The notes beneath the pieces are model-generated. The model had not been told where the DNA came from, searched no databases, and saw only the letters and a list, made by a program, of their open reading frames with translations. DNA of 58,444 nt from Gammaproteobacteria bacterium (GTDB lineage Bacteria; Pseudomonadota; Gammaproteobacteria; Natronospirales; REEB76), in NCBI GenBank assembly GCA_035279405.1, contig DATEHU010000055.1:1-58444 (forward strand). Direction: 5' to 3'. Shown here piece by piece: positions 8,168 through 17,609 of this stretch. A program made the position numbers and the translations under genes. Numbering within the stretch: the stretch's first letter is position 1; every line of letters starts with the position of its first letter.

Positions 8168-8276
8168 CCCGTTCGCCCTGAGCGTAGCGGAGCGAAGTCG
8201 AAGGGTGAACGGCAGCCCCCCCGAATCTCAAGGCGCAATTCCGTCTGCACTTCGACAGGCTCAGCACGAACGGAAT
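8168..8276. repeat. inverted pair of TTCGAC...GAACGG repeats
   Basis: The 386-bp gap between tldD and the sedolisin gene contains two facing copies of the widespread repeat built on TTCGAC, GCTCAG and GAACGG: about 8168-8210 (in the form CCGTTCGCCCTGAGCGTAGC...) and 8250-8276 (CACTTCGACAGGCTCAGCAC...). They point toward each other and could fold into a long hairpin. No gene is supported in the rest of the gap (7924-8309). Confidence 0.7.
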
Positions 8277-8309
8277 TGATCAGAGTTTCCTGAGAACGTC
8301 GTTATATAT

Positions 8310-9749
8310 TCAGGAGGTTCCGCCTACGGTCAGCTCATCCACCCGGATCGTCGGCAGCCCCACTCCGACCGGCACGCTCTGGCCTTCCTTGCCGCAGGTG
8401 CCCACGCCCTCGTCGAGCTTCAGGTCATTGCCCACCATGGACACGCGCGTGAGCACGTCCGGACCGTTGCCGATCAAGGTCGCGCCGCGGACCGGCCGCG
8501 TGACTTTGCCGTTCTCGATCAAATAGGCCTCGCTCGCCGAGAACACGAACTTGCCGTTGGTGATGTCCACCTGACCGCCGCCGAAATTCGCAGCATATAA
8601 ACCTTTTTTCACCGAGCGCATGATTTCCTGCGGATCGTGCGGGCCGGCGCGCATGTAGGTATTGGTCATGCGCGGCATGGGCAGATGCGCGAAGGATTCC
8701 CGCCGACCGTTGCCGGTGGGCGTGACGCCCATGAGGCGCGCATTCAGCTTGTCCTGCATGTAGCCTTTGAGAATGCCGTTCTCGATGAGTACGGTGCACT
8801 GCGCAGGCGTGCCCTCATCGTCCACATTGAGCGAGCCGCGGCGATCGGCAAGCGTGCCGTCGTCCACCACGGTGCAGAGTTCGGAGGCGACTTTCTTGCC
8901 GATACGGCCGGAGAATGCCGAGGTGCCCTTGCGGTTGAAATCGCCTTCCAGGCCGTGACCGATGGCTTCGTGCAGCAGGATTCCCGGCCAGCCCGGTCCG
9001 AGCACCACGGTCATGCTGCCGGCCGGCGTCGGGCCGGCGTCCAGATTCACCAGCGCCTGACGCACCGCCTCACGCGCCAGCGATTGCGCGCGCTCCGATT
9101 CGAGAAAATACCGGTAGCCGAAACGTCCGCCGGCACCCGCGTAGCCCTGCTCGCGCCGGCCGTTGTGTTCCGCAATCACGCTCACGTTGAAGCGCACCAG
9201 CGGGCGCACGTCGGCCGCGAAGGTGCCATCGCTCGCGGCCACCAACATCACTTCGTGCACACCCGATAGGCTCACCATCACCTGCTTGATGCGCGGGTCG
9301 AGACGCCGCGCTGCGCGGTCCACGTCTTCCAGAAGCTTGACCTTGTCCTCGTCCTTGAGCGTCGGCAGCGGATCGAGCGGCGCATACAGCCGCTGCGGCG
9401 CCGCGGCGCGCCAAACCTGCAAGCCGTTCTGTCCTCCGGACTTGGCAATGGCGCGCGCCATGTCCGAGGCGCGCGTCAGCGCCGGCAGTACGATTTCGTC
9501 GGAATAGGCAAAGCCGGTCTTCTCGCCGGACACCGCGCGCACGCCCACACCCTGCTCGATGTTGTACGAACCTTCCTTGACGATGCCGTCTTCCAGCGAC
9601 CAGGACTCATGACGCGCCAACTGGAAATAAAGCTCGGCATCGTCCACGCGGTAGCGCAGCATGTGATCCAGCGTGCGCGCGATAGCCTGTTCGTCGAGCC
9701 CGCCGGGGGCGAGCAGGTTCTGCCGGGCGATTTGCAGCGGATTTTCCAT
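8310..9749 (-). CDS. tldD: TldD, metalloprotease catalytic subunit
   Basis: A 479-residue TldD. The zinc motif [11 protein letters not shown] places His260, Glu261 and His265 in the catalytic site. The N-terminal region ([39 protein letters not shown]) and the Gly/Cys segment [15 protein letters not shown] near the C-terminus are family hallmarks. With PmbA it forms a heterodimeric protease that threads unfolded peptides; PmbA is encoded at the left end of this window. The ATG at 9749 gives an N-terminus ([18 protein letters not shown]) that aligns with the E. coli protein; upstream in-frame starts (TTG 9779, ATG 9773) are possible but unneeded. It follows the nitrilase gene by 57 bp on the same strand. 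Confidence 0.96.
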   Translation of the reverse strand: MENPLQIARQNLLAPGGLDEQAIARTLDHMLRYRVDDAELYFQLARHESWSLEDGIVKEGSYNIEQGVGVRAVSGEKTGFAYSDEIVLPALTRASDMARAIAKSGGQNGLQVWRAAAPQRLYAPLDPLPTLKDEDKVKLLEDVDRAARRLDPRIKQVMVSLSGVHEVMLVAASDGTFAADVRPLVRFNVSVIAEHNGRREQGYAGAGGRFGYRYFLESERAQSLAREAVRQALVNLDAGPTPAGSMTVVLGPGWPGILLHEAIGHGLEGDFNRKGTSAFSGRIGKKVASELCTVVDDGTLADRRGSLNVDDEGTPAQCTVLIENGILKGYMQDKLNARLMGVTPTGNGRRESFAHLPMPRMTNTYMRAGPHDPQEIMRSVKKGLYAANFGGGQVDITNGKFVFSASEAYLIENGKVTRPVRGATLIGNGPDVLTRVSMVGNDLKLDEGVGTCGKEGQSVPVGVGLPTIRVDELTVGGTS

Positions 9750-9806
9750 GGATGACTTGTGTAAGCGTTGCATCTTCAATGTAATGAATTTTACGGGATC
9801 GGGATA

Positions 9807-10622
9807 CTACTCCAGCCGGCGGTGCTCAAGGACCGGGAAGCGCTGGCGCAGGCGCTGCTGTGCGACGCCGTCAATGGTCGCCATGACCACGCCGGGATCG
9901 CGTGCACGTTGCGCCAGCACCTCGCCCCAGGGATCCACGATCATGGAATGGCCCCAGGTCTCGCGCCCGTTTGCGTGCCGGCCGGTCTGCGTCGCCGCGA
10001 CCACGAATGCCAGGTTCTCGACAGCGCGCGCGCGAATGAGCAAATCCCAGTGCTTCGCGCCGGTGGTGCGGGTAAAGGCCGAGGGCACCGTGAACAGCGT
10101 GGCGCCTTGTGCGGCCAGCTCACGGTACAGTTCCGGAAAGCGCAGGTCGTAGCATACGCTCAGGCCGAGCTTGCCGAACGGCGTGTCCGCCACCACGGCG
10201 CGTGCGCCGGCCGAAATGCCGCGCGACTCGTGATAGGACTCGCCCGCCGCGTTCACGGTGACATCGAACAGGTGCATCTTGTCGTAGCACGCGACGCGTT
10301 CGCCGCCGGAATTGTACACCGGGCAGCGTGCATACACCTTGTCGTCACCGGCCAGCACCGGAATGCTGCCGCCGACGATCCACACGCGCAGATTGCGCGC
10401 CTTGTCGGCGAGGAAATCCTGGATGCGGCCGCTGCCGTCGAGTTCACCGGCCGTGAGCCGTTCGGCGTCCGTGCGCGCCATAAGCGCGAAATTCTCCGGC
10501 AACACAATCAATTCCGCACTCTGGGCCGCGGCCTTGGCCATGAGCTTGCCGGCTTCGCGCAGATTCACCGCGACGTCGGTGCCGGAATTCATCTGGATGG
10601 CGGCGACCTGGTGGAGCGTCAC
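9807..10622 (-). CDS. carbon-nitrogen hydrolase, probable deaminated-glutathione amidase (Nit1-like)
   Basis: A 271-residue nitrilase-superfamily amidase with the Glu-Lys-Cys triad at Glu43 (LPENF), Lys115 (YDKMHLFDV) and Cys157 (SVCYDLRFPE). The best family fit is the Nit1/YbeM group, which repairs deaminated glutathione, a side product of transaminases. The substrate is inferred from family resemblance only. The GTG start at 10622 overlaps the stop of the preceding secreted protein by four bases (GTGA), so the two are translationally coupled. It lies in a yhdP-nit-tldD order. Confidence 0.88.
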   Translation of the reverse strand: MTLHQVAAIQMNSGTDVAVNLREAGKLMAKAAAQSAELIVLPENFALMARTDAERLTAGELDGSGRIQDFLADKARNLRVWIVGGSIPVLAGDDKVYARCPVYNSGGERVACYDKMHLFDVTVNAAGESYHESRGISAGARAVVADTPFGKLGLSVCYDLRFPELYRELAAQGATLFTVPSAFTRTTGAKHWDLLIRARAVENLAFVVAATQTGRHANGRETWGHSMIVDPWGEVLAQRARDPGVVMATIDGVAQQRLRQRFPVLEHRRLE

Positions 10623-10954
10623 GGCGTGACTTCCAGCGTCACCGCGTTCTCGTCCTGGCCGCTTACCTGCTTCACGATGTCCGCTGAGGGAATGCCGAGG
10701 GACACCAGCCAGTCCTGAACCTCGCTGGCCCAGAGGCTGCCCATGTCGTCGCCGGAATGCAGGATCACGAGCTTGGCGCCGGGGTGCTTGATCCAGTCCT
10801 GCACCGCCGCGCGCACCGGCGCCATCTGCAGCATGACCTCACCGCTGCGCGGCTGCATCCACATTTCCGGCGTGATGGTGTAGCCGGTGGCGCGCGCATC
10901 CGCGGCTGCGGTGAGTGCCGCGGCAAATATCAACAGGCTGATGAATCGCTGCAT
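10619..10954 (-). CDS. small secreted protein of unknown function between yhdP and nit
   Basis: A 111-residue protein starting with a typical signal peptide (MQRFISLLIFAAALTAAADA, cut near ARA). The mature part, about 90 residues, has no motif I can name with confidence. The segment MAPVRAAVQDWIKHPGAKLV then ILHSGDDMGSLWASEVQDWL then VSLGIPSADI loosely follows the pattern of an OmpA-type peptidoglycan-binding fold (helix, strand with a Gly/Asp turn, helix, LGI). The conserved Asp/Arg pair of that fold is not obvious, so this is only a suggestion. The gene is coupled to the amidase by a GTGA overlap and follows yhdP after 12 bp, so it is probably periplasmic and cotranscribed with yhdP. Confidence 0.75.
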   Translation of the reverse strand: MQRFISLLIFAAALTAAADARATGYTITPEMWMQPRSGEVMLQMAPVRAAVQDWIKHPGAKLVILHSGDDMGSLWASEVQDWLVSLGIPSADIVKQVSGQDENAVTLEVTP

Positions 10955-10966
10955 GCGTCAGACGGC

Positions 10967-13900
10967 TCAGGGTTTGGCGGGGGCGGGTTTGGGCGGGGCG
11001 ACTGCCGTGAGCTTGGGATTATCCCACGTTCCTGAAAGGTGGTAGCGGGTTTCACCCACCGCCGAGAGCGGCTTCTTGAAAATTTCGGTGAGCAGGAACA
11101 CCACCGCGCCCACGCCCACGCCGCCGGCGAGCGCACCGATTACCGGCAGGGTGGAACCCACGCTCGGCACCACCACCACGGCCTCGTCGAAATCATGCGT
11201 GACCAGGCCGGTGCGCCCCACCATGTGGATCTTGGCCGCGGGTCCGGAGACCGTGAGATCGCTGGTGTAGGCGTCGCCGTTCTGGATGGTGAACGTGCCC
11301 TCGATGGAATCGTAGGCGAAGCCCTTGCCGAGCACGTCGCTGAAGTTGAGCAGCAGCCGGCGCGGCAGCGCATTGATGCTCAGCAGGCCGAAGACGCGGC
11401 CCGCTCCGGGTTTCAATTCGAGCAGGCTGCCGTTTTGCAGCTTGACGTGCAGTTTGCCGTTCAGCACCGGCAGGATCTCGACCAGCGGACCGCCCGGCCA
11501 GTTGAGTTCGGCCTGCATCTCGCCGCGGCTGCCGCTGATCCCGGGCGCAAAACCAAAAGCCTGCAGGGTCTGTTTGACGTCCTGACTCTGCAACTGCACG
11601 TCGAGCACGGTGTGCGTGCCGGCATCGGGCTGCACAGTCCACTGACCGCTGGCATGCAGCTCCAGGCCGGGACTGGCCACCGTCAGGGACTTGAGGTTCA
11701 CGCCCTCCGCCTGCGGCTCCAGTTCAACATGCAGATTGTCGAGCGCGATGTCGTTGTAACGGAACTGCTTGATGTCGATCTGTAGCGGGGGTATCGCGTG
11801 CGGATCCAGCTTGGCTGGCGGATGCGCAGCGTTGCCGACCTGCGGCTTGCGCAGCAGCGTGACGCGCTGCATGTCGGCGGCAATCGGGTGCTGCGCGTCC
11901 GGCTGGAAAGGCCAGTTGATCGTGCCGGCGATCGGCTGGCTGGACAGCGCCAGCGTCCAGTGATCGGCCGCGCGTGCGAGGCCGAGATGCAGGTTCTGGA
12001 TACGCTGATCGAAGCCCGCAAATTGCCCGATGGTCAGATCGGCACCCCGCAACCAGAGCGGCAACACCGGGGCCACCGGAGCCGCAGTCGTCCCGGTCGG
12101 CAAAAATCCTTTCCAGTCAGTCAATGAAAATTCCGGCAACTCGCCGTCGAGCATCAATCCGGGAGCGGCAGGCAACGCGGGCGTACCGCCGCCGAACACG
12201 AGGTTCCCGCGGTCGAAACGCCAGGCGCCGTCAACGTCGTGCAATCGGTACACGCCGTGCATCACCGTGCCGTAAGCCATCCGCAGGTTCAGTTTGTTGC
12301 CGTCGAAATTCAGCACGGTCTGCAGAGGCACGGCGTCGTCCGCGGTCTTCGCGAACGGCGGCGGCAGATCCAGGGCCAAACCCCGCAGATCCGATTGCAA
12401 CGTGAGCGACAGACCGGCGCTGCTTTCAGCCGGCTTGTTGGGCAATGCTCCGCTCAGCTGCCACGCTGTCACGCCGCTCAGCGCGGGTTTGAATGCGGCC
12501 GGCAACATCGCCGCCAACGGCCCTGCCTGAGCGCCGCCGTTGACGGTGAAGCGTGTTGTGTCCGGACGTGTGCCGGGACTGAGCCTGATGCTCAGCGGCG
12601 CGCCGAGAAACGCGGCTTGCAGTTTCTCGGCGCTCACACCGTCCTGCGTGATCTTGACCGTGCCGTGCAGTCCACGCACCGGCCAGTGTGGCAGCGAGAC
12701 CAGCGTGAGACCGACATCCTGCAACTGCACATTGGCAGCGAGCCGGTAATTCTCGACGTGCTCGACCGGCAGCTGCAAATTCAAATCAATGTCGGCGCCG
12801 CCGGTTGCGCTCAGTCCATCGAGCACGTGGCCAAAACGCGTCTTGAGCGGGCCGTTGCGCAGGAACGTGAGTGCCGCGGAGGCATCACCGCGCGCGTCAC
12901 CCTGGATGTGCAGCATGCCGTTGCGCAAATCCACAAAATCCGCGGTGGCGCCGCCGATCTGGTCGCCGAGCAGCGTCCCCTGCCGCAGCGTCACGTACAT
13001 TCCCTGATTCTTGAACTCCACGTCGGCATCCAAGTCCTTAATCGGCGGCCAGCCATCCGCAAAATCCAGTTGCCCGTGGAGCAGGTGAAAGCGGATGTCA
13101 AACAAGCCCAGCCCGTGGTCGTAGGGGAAATCGGCGAGTTTGCCACGCAAAATCAGGCTGGCGCTCGGCGCCTGACCGCCGACGATGGCACTGTCCAGCC
13201 ACGCGACCACTTCTTTCGGCATAATGCCGACCGGAAAGTAAGTTGATTTGCTGCGCGCATCGGCGTTCTGCACACTGGCCTGCAGATCAATCACCGGCGA
13301 GCTGCCATCCGCGGGCAGCAACAGCGTGCCCGTGGCGCTGGCCTGCTGCACGTCCTGATTGGCCGCCGCCAGATCCTTCAGGGTGAACAACCAGCCCTGG
13401 GCGTCGTGGTGGAATTGCACATCGGCTTTGAGCGTGGTTGCGGTCAGCGGACCGCGGAACAGGTGTGCGAAATTCACCGTGGCATTCGTGCCGGCAAGCG
13501 TCAGCGTGCCGCCATCCTGATTGGCGTCGAGCGCGCCGCTCAGGCCGCTGAAACCCGGGATGTCGCCATCGGCGCGCAGGCCCAGATTGTCAAACTGCCC
13601 GCTTAACGCCCATGGGCCGAAAGACCCCGCTGCGCGTTGCGCGGCGAATTGCACGTCTTTCAGATCACCGCTGGGCGCGAGTTTCTGCAGACGCGCGGTA
13701 GCGGCGCTGAAATCCGCAGGCAACCAAGTGCTCAGGAACACAATATCCTGCAAGCGCAGGAAGCTGGCATCGCCGGACCAGCTTGTGGAATCCGGCGCCG
13801 CACGCGCATAACGCAGATCGAACTGGCTGACGGGCAAGATATTCGCGCCGCGACGCAACTGCAAATCGCGGCCGGCGAGCGTCCAGCCCGCAGCGCTGCG

Positions 13901-14824
13901 CGTCCAGTTCAGCGTGCCGGCAAGCAAATCCAGACTCGACGACGCGTCTGCCGGCACAATCTTGCGCGCGCTGATGCGCGCTTCGGCGTGATCCACGCGC
14001 GTGCCTACACCCGTCAGAGCGGCGCGCACGTCCACGTTGCCGCCGCGAAAGCGTGCTTGCGCTGCTGGCCAGTATTCCAGCCATTGCGCGAGGTCGAGGG
14101 AATCTCCCTCAGCCTGCGCCTGCCATTGCCAGGCCGCAGGATCGAGGCCCCCGCCCTGCACCTGCGTGCTGAATGACAGGCTACGGCCGAACTCGACCGG
14201 CAACTGCACGCGCCCGGACAGGCGGTGATCGTCGCGGCTGTTGTCGAGGTTGAGCTGCAGATTGCGGAACACCAGCGGTGCGGCCGGGCTGCGCATGTCT
14301 ATCAGGGTCACCTGGCCGCCGCGCACGCGCAGAGCGGCGTTCTGTGCGAAGGCCTCGGCCGCGGTCGCGCGCCAGTCGGTTTCCCGGGCGCCCGGATTGA
14401 GACTGCCTTCGAGACCGCGCACCGCGTAACGGCCGTCGGTTTCACGCTCCAGCACCAGTTGCGGCTGTATGAGAACGATGCGGCTGGGGCGCGAGAACTG
14501 GCCGTGCAGCACGGCGCGCAAGCTGAGCCCGAGGCGCAGCTCGCGCGCTTCGATGACCACGTAGTGGCCATCGCGCGACAGGATCGCCACGTGTCCCAAC
14601 GTCAATTCCGGACCGACGAGTCCGAGACGCGCACCCATGGAGGCGATTTCCACCGGCCGGCCCAACACGCGGCTCGCCCAAGTCTGCGTTTCTGCACGGT
14701 ACGTCGGCACCAGCGGCGCAAGCGCGCGAAACAATCCGGCGGCGGCAGCCAGCACCAGCACCAGTGCCGCCACCACGCCGAGCGCGGATTTCCAGGTAAT
14801 GTGATGCCAGCGCTTCATTTTCAT
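10967..14824 (-). CDS. yhdP: YhdP, AsmA-like phospholipid-transport protein
   Basis: A 1285-residue protein, close to the family's usual ~1270. One N-terminal membrane helix (about residues 10-32, LGVVAALVLVLAAAAGLF) is followed by a very long beta-rich periplasmic body with repeated AsmA-like segments. A C-terminal AsmA domain has LKPGAGRVFGLLSINALPRR, the family signature, then FSDVLGKGFAYDSIEGTF. YhdP, TamB and YdbH together carry phospholipids between inner and outer membrane in enterobacteria (family knowledge). The reading frame continues upstream to 15208 through repeats, but the ATG at 14824 (MKMKRWHHITW) gives a sound N-terminus. It sits between rng and nit/tldD, the usual order in this lineage. 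Confidence 0.95.
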   Translation of the reverse strand: MKMKRWHHITWKSALGVVAALVLVLAAAAGLFRALAPLVPTYRAETQTWASRVLGRPVEIASMGARLGLVGPELTLGHVAILSRDGHYVVIEARELRLGLSLRAVLHGQFSRPSRIVLIQPQLVLERETDGRYAVRGLEGSLNPGARETDWRATAAEAFAQNAALRVRGGQVTLIDMRSPAAPLVFRNLQLNLDNSRDDHRLSGRVQLPVEFGRSLSFSTQVQGGGLDPAAWQWQAQAEGDSLDLAQWLEYWPAAQARFRGGNVDVRAALTGVGTRVDHAEARISARKIVPADASSSLDLLAGTLNWTRSAAGWTLAGRDLQLRRGANILPVSQFDLRYARAAPDSTSWSGDASFLRLQDIVFLSTWLPADFSAATARLQKLAPSGDLKDVQFAAQRAAGSFGPWALSGQFDNLGLRADGDIPGFSGLSGALDANQDGGTLTLAGTNATVNFAHLFRGPLTATTLKADVQFHHDAQGWLFTLKDLAAANQDVQQASATGTLLLPADGSSPVIDLQASVQNADARSKSTYFPVGIMPKEVVAWLDSAIVGGQAPSASLILRGKLADFPYDHGLGLFDIRFHLLHGQLDFADGWPPIKDLDADVEFKNQGMYVTLRQGTLLGDQIGGATADFVDLRNGMLHIQGDARGDASAALTFLRNGPLKTRFGHVLDGLSATGGADIDLNLQLPVEHVENYRLAANVQLQDVGLTLVSLPHWPVRGLHGTVKITQDGVSAEKLQAAFLGAPLSIRLSPGTRPDTTRFTVNGGAQAGPLAAMLPAAFKPALSGVTAWQLSGALPNKPAESSAGLSLTLQSDLRGLALDLPPPFAKTADDAVPLQTVLNFDGNKLNLRMAYGTVMHGVYRLHDVDGAWRFDRGNLVFGGGTPALPAAPGLMLDGELPEFSLTDWKGFLPTGTTAAPVAPVLPLWLRGADLTIGQFAGFDQRIQNLHLGLARAADHWTLALSSQPIAGTINWPFQPDAQHPIAADMQRVTLLRKPQVGNAAHPPAKLDPHAIPPLQIDIKQFRYNDIALDNLHVELEPQAEGVNLKSLTVASPGLELHASGQWTVQPDAGTHTVLDVQLQSQDVKQTLQAFGFAPGISGSRGEMQAELNWPGGPLVEILPVLNGKLHVKLQNGSLLELKPGAGRVFGLLSINALPRRLLLNFSDVLGKGFAYDSIEGTFTIQNGDAYTSDLTVSGPAAKIHMVGRTGLVTHDFDEAVVVVPSVGSTLPVIGALAGGVGVGAVVFLLTEIFKKPLSAVGETRYHLSGTWDNPKLTAVAPPKPAPAKP

Positions 14825-14989
14825 CGGCCGGCACCTGACACCACCGCTTTCACGCTGAACTCGCACGGCCTCTCGATGAGCGTGTCTGCTCCCTCCTTGG
14901 CAACAAGGATGGCGCCAGAGGGTGAGACTCTGACTTTCATTGGAATGTCGGCGGCATTGCAATCCGGTCGAGCGCCGTGTCACGGTGTA

Positions 14990-15150
14990 GGTTCCCCCCT
15001 CCTTTGAAAAAGGAGGGCGAGCTGCGAAGCAGCGAGCGGGTTGCCAGGGACGGCAACCCTGGGCTTTCAGGCGAAGCCGGAATGCGCAGCCTGAAAGGGG
15101 GAGGATTTTCAAAATCCCCCTCAATCCCCCTTTCCCAAAGGCGGATACCC
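14990..15150. repeat. family-C composite element (yhdP-rng gap)
   Basis: The 393-bp gap between yhdP and rng holds an element of ordered blocks. A CTCCTTTGAAAAAGGAG hairpin is followed by a GAGCTGC...GCAGC hairpin, CGAGCGGG, a GTTGCCAGGGACGGCAAC hairpin, CCTGGGCTTTC, GCGCAGCC and a closing GGGGGAGGATTTT arm. A further CCCCCTTTCCCAAAGG follows. The same block order occurs at 25.17-25.51 kb and, reversed, at 52.61-52.83 kb. The remaining 14825-14989 shows no gene. Confidence 0.7.
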
Positions 15151-15217
15151 GAAACTTGAACGCCAGCAAGATCTGCAGAACAGGACCGTGCCGGAGCGCC
15201 TCGCTCAAAGTGAATCT

Positions 15218-16684
15218 TCACAACGGTACCACGTCGAATTGTTCCTGGCTGTAAAGCGTTTCCGCCTGCAGGCGGATGGGCTTGCCGATCTGCGCCTCGA
15301 GTTCCGCGAGACCGGTGGATTCCTCGTCGAGCAGCCGGCCCACGACTTCCTGCGCGGCGAGCACCCGCAGTTCGCGCACTTCGAACTGGCGCGTGACGCG
15401 CAGGATTTCGCGGAAGATGTCGTAACACACGGTTTCCGGCGTGCGCAGTGCGCCGCGCCCCTGACACACCGGGCAGGGCATGCACAGCACATGCTGGAGG
15501 CTTTCGCGCGTGCGCTTGCGCGTCATCTGCACTAGCCCGAGCGCCGACACTTCGCTCACCTGGTTCTTGGCGCGATCCCTGGCAAGCGCTTGGTGCAGCG
15601 CCTGCAGTACCTGCTGGCGGTGGTCGGAATCGGTCATGTCGATGAAATCAATGATGATGATGCCGCCAAGGTTGCGCAGCCGCAATTGCCGGGCAATCGC
15701 CTGCGCGGCTTCGAGGTTGGTCTTGAGGATGGTGTCCTCGAGATTGCGGTGACCGACATAGGCGCCGGTGTTCACGTCCACGGTGGTCATGGCTTCAGTC
15801 TGGTCAATGACGAGATGACCGCCGGATTTGAGTGTGACCTTGCGTTCCAGGGCCTTGCGGATTTCATCTTCGATGCCGTACAGATCGAAGATCGGACGCG
15901 CACCGTCGTACAGTTGAATGCGCGGCGCCATCTCCGGTACGAACATGGTGGCAAATTCGCGCATGCGTGCGTACGCATCTGCCGAATCCACGCGCACCTG
16001 CTCGACCACGCTGCCGAACAAGTCCCGCAGGATGCGCACGGACAGCGGCAGATCGGCGTGTACCAGCTGGCCCGCCGGCGTATCGGCGGCACGCGCTGCC
16101 ACGGTCTGCCACAATTTCTCCAGATACAGCATGTCGGCGCGCAGCGCTTCCGCGGGTGCGCCCTCGGCCGCGGTGCGCACGATGTAGCCGCCGCGCTTGC
16201 TCTCGGCAAAGGTCTGCACCAGATCACGCAGGCGGTTGCGCTCCGTATCCTCCTCGATGCGGTTTGACAGCCCGATACCGGTGCCTTCGGGCATGAACAC
16301 CAGGTAGCGCGAAGGAATACTGATGCGCGTGGTAAGCCTTGCGCCCTTGGTGCCGAGCGGATCCTTGAGCACCTGCACCAGCAGCTCCTGGCCTTCGTGC
16401 AGCAGCGCACGCACGTCGGGCGGCGCGGCCGGCTCGCTGTTGTGATCCTCGTAGGCGGATTTGAGGACATCGGCGGCGTGCAGGAATGCGGTGCGTTCCA
16501 GGCCGGCGTCAATGAAGGCCGCCTGCATTCCGGGCAGCACACGCGACACCTTGCCCTTATATATGTTGCCGACCAGCCCGCGCCGCTGCAGGCGCTCGAT
16601 GTACAGCTCCTGCACCACGCCATTGTCCAGCAGCGCGACGCGCGTTTCGCGTGGCGTGACGTTGATCAGAATCTCTTCGCTCAT
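15218..16684 (-). CDS. rng: RNase G
   Basis: A 488-residue RNase E/G-family endoribonuclease that matures the 16S rRNA 5' end and degrades some mRNAs. It has the N-terminal S1 domain (GLVGNIYKGKVSRVLPGMQA then AFIDAGLERTAFLH), the 5' sensor region and the DNase-I-like catalytic part with VDVNTGAYVG and GGIIIIDFIDM carrying the metal-binding acidic residues. The zinc-link CPVCQGRG is also present. It lacks the long C-terminal scaffold of RNase E, so RNase G is the better call. The ATG at 16684 (MSEEILINVTP) fits; ten upstream codons are open but not needed. maf lies 30 bp upstream on the same strand, a common proteobacterial pairing. Confidence 0.96.
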   Translation of the reverse strand: MSEEILINVTPRETRVALLDNGVVQELYIERLQRRGLVGNIYKGKVSRVLPGMQAAFIDAGLERTAFLHAADVLKSAYEDHNSEPAAPPDVRALLHEGQELLVQVLKDPLGTKGARLTTRISIPSRYLVFMPEGTGIGLSNRIEEDTERNRLRDLVQTFAESKRGGYIVRTAAEGAPAEALRADMLYLEKLWQTVAARAADTPAGQLVHADLPLSVRILRDLFGSVVEQVRVDSADAYARMREFATMFVPEMAPRIQLYDGARPIFDLYGIEDEIRKALERKVTLKSGGHLVIDQTEAMTTVDVNTGAYVGHRNLEDTILKTNLEAAQAIARQLRLRNLGGIIIIDFIDMTDSDHRQQVLQALHQALARDRAKNQVSEVSALGLVQMTRKRTRESLQHVLCMPCPVCQGRGALRTPETVCYDIFREILRVTRQFEVRELRVLAAQEVVGRLLDEESTGLAELEAQIGKPIRLQAETLYSQEQFDVVPL

Positions 16685-16714
16685 TACCTGCGCACGGCCC
16701 GAGCCGTGCTCCAA

Positions 16715-17299
16715 TTACAGAATTCGCAGACCCGCTGCGCGCAACAGCTGCGCGGTCTCATACAGCGGCAGTCCCATGACAGAGGAATAACTGCCTTCGA
16801 GGCGTTCGACAAACACCGCGCCGCGTCCCTGGATGGCATAGCCGCCGGCCTTGCCTTTGGGCTCGCCCGTTTCCCAGTAAGCGGCTGCCTCGGCCGCGCT
16901 GATGGCGCGGAAAGTGACCTGGCTGACGCTCAGGGCGGTGTGCAACGCATCCGCGCCCCATACCGCCACCGCCGATAATACCCGATGACTGCGGCCGGAC
17001 AGGCGCGCGAGCATCTCCAAAGCCTCATTTCGATCGCGGGGCTTGCCGAAAATCGCCTGATCGAGGGCCACGGCGGTATCCGCGCCCAGGATCGGAGGTG
17101 ACGACCCAGGACCCAGCCGTCTGCGCGCCGCCTCGACCTTGGCGCGTGCCAAGCGTGTGACGCAGGCTTCGACCGCTTCGCCGACTTGGGGTGTTTCATC
17201 CACGCTGACATCGAGCACCTCGAATCGCAGCCCCAACTGGCGCAGCAACTCCGCACGCCGCGGGGATTGGGAAGCAAGATATATAGATACAGGGATCAA
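16715..17299 (-). CDS. maf: Maf-family nucleotide pyrophosphatase (YhdE-type)
   Basis: A 194-residue Maf protein. Motifs LASQSPRRAELL, GADTAVALD and the SYSSVMGLPLYET C-terminal signature are present. Maf enzymes hydrolyse dTTP/UTP or modified nucleoside triphosphates and influence division. I chose the TTG at 17299: it is preceded at six bases by GAGGAG and gives the standard N-terminus (M)IPVSIYLASQ. A GTG at 17320 in the same frame is possible. The Shine-Dalgarno lies inside a triple tandem GTGAGGA repeat (about 17304-17325), whose copy number could affect translation. Downstream is rng; upstream are repeats, then rlmH. Confidence 0.9.
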   Translation of the reverse strand: MIPVSIYLASQSPRRAELLRQLGLRFEVLDVSVDETPQVGEAVEACVTRLARAKVEAARRRLGPGSSPPILGADTAVALDQAIFGKPRDRNEALEMLARLSGRSHRVLSAVAVWGADALHTALSVSQVTFRAISAAEAAAYWETGEPKGKAGGYAIQGRGAVFVERLEGSYSSVMGLPLYETAQLLRAAGLRIL

Positions 17300-17333
17300 G
17301 GTCTTCTCCTCACTCCTCACTCCTCACGCAGCA

Positions 17334-17524
17334 CGAATCGCGGTCGGTACGACCGCTCCCACAATTGAAATGAAATCTTTGTTCATGACCGCTGCTGTGG
17401 GAGCGGCGGTCTCCGCCGCGATGATCCCAGCGATGATCCCGAATCGCGGCCGGTACGGCCGCTCCCACATTAAATCCCCCCCTTTGCAAAGGGGGGGAGC
17501 GCGCTTGGCGCGCGGGGGGATTTG
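17334..17524. repeat. cluster of three family-A repeats and one family-B palindrome
   Basis: Family-A units (GTGGGAGCGG...CCGCGAT) lie at about 17336-17363 (reverse), 17397-17422 (forward) and 17441-17468 (reverse). A complete family-B nested dyad follows at 17472-17523: outer AATCCCCCC/GGGGGGATT arms around a CCTTTGCAAAGG hairpin and a GCGCGCTTGGCGCGC hairpin. The whole maf-rlmH gap consists of these repeats and holds no gene. Confidence 0.8.
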
Positions 17525-17609
17525 TCAGCCGAGTTCATTTTGTCAGCGCTCCAGGAAGACCGGCGCAACTCCGCGCGCCGCGCACAGCACGCAGCACGCA
17601 GCACGTTCT

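Noticed and set aside
12239-13246. 335-codon plus-strand frame opposite yhdP
   Set aside because: Shadow frame inside a well-supported gene.
14825-15208. Upstream extension of the YhdP reading frame
   Set aside because: The extra residues are translations of the family-C repeat; the ATG at 14824 gives a proper membrane-anchor start.
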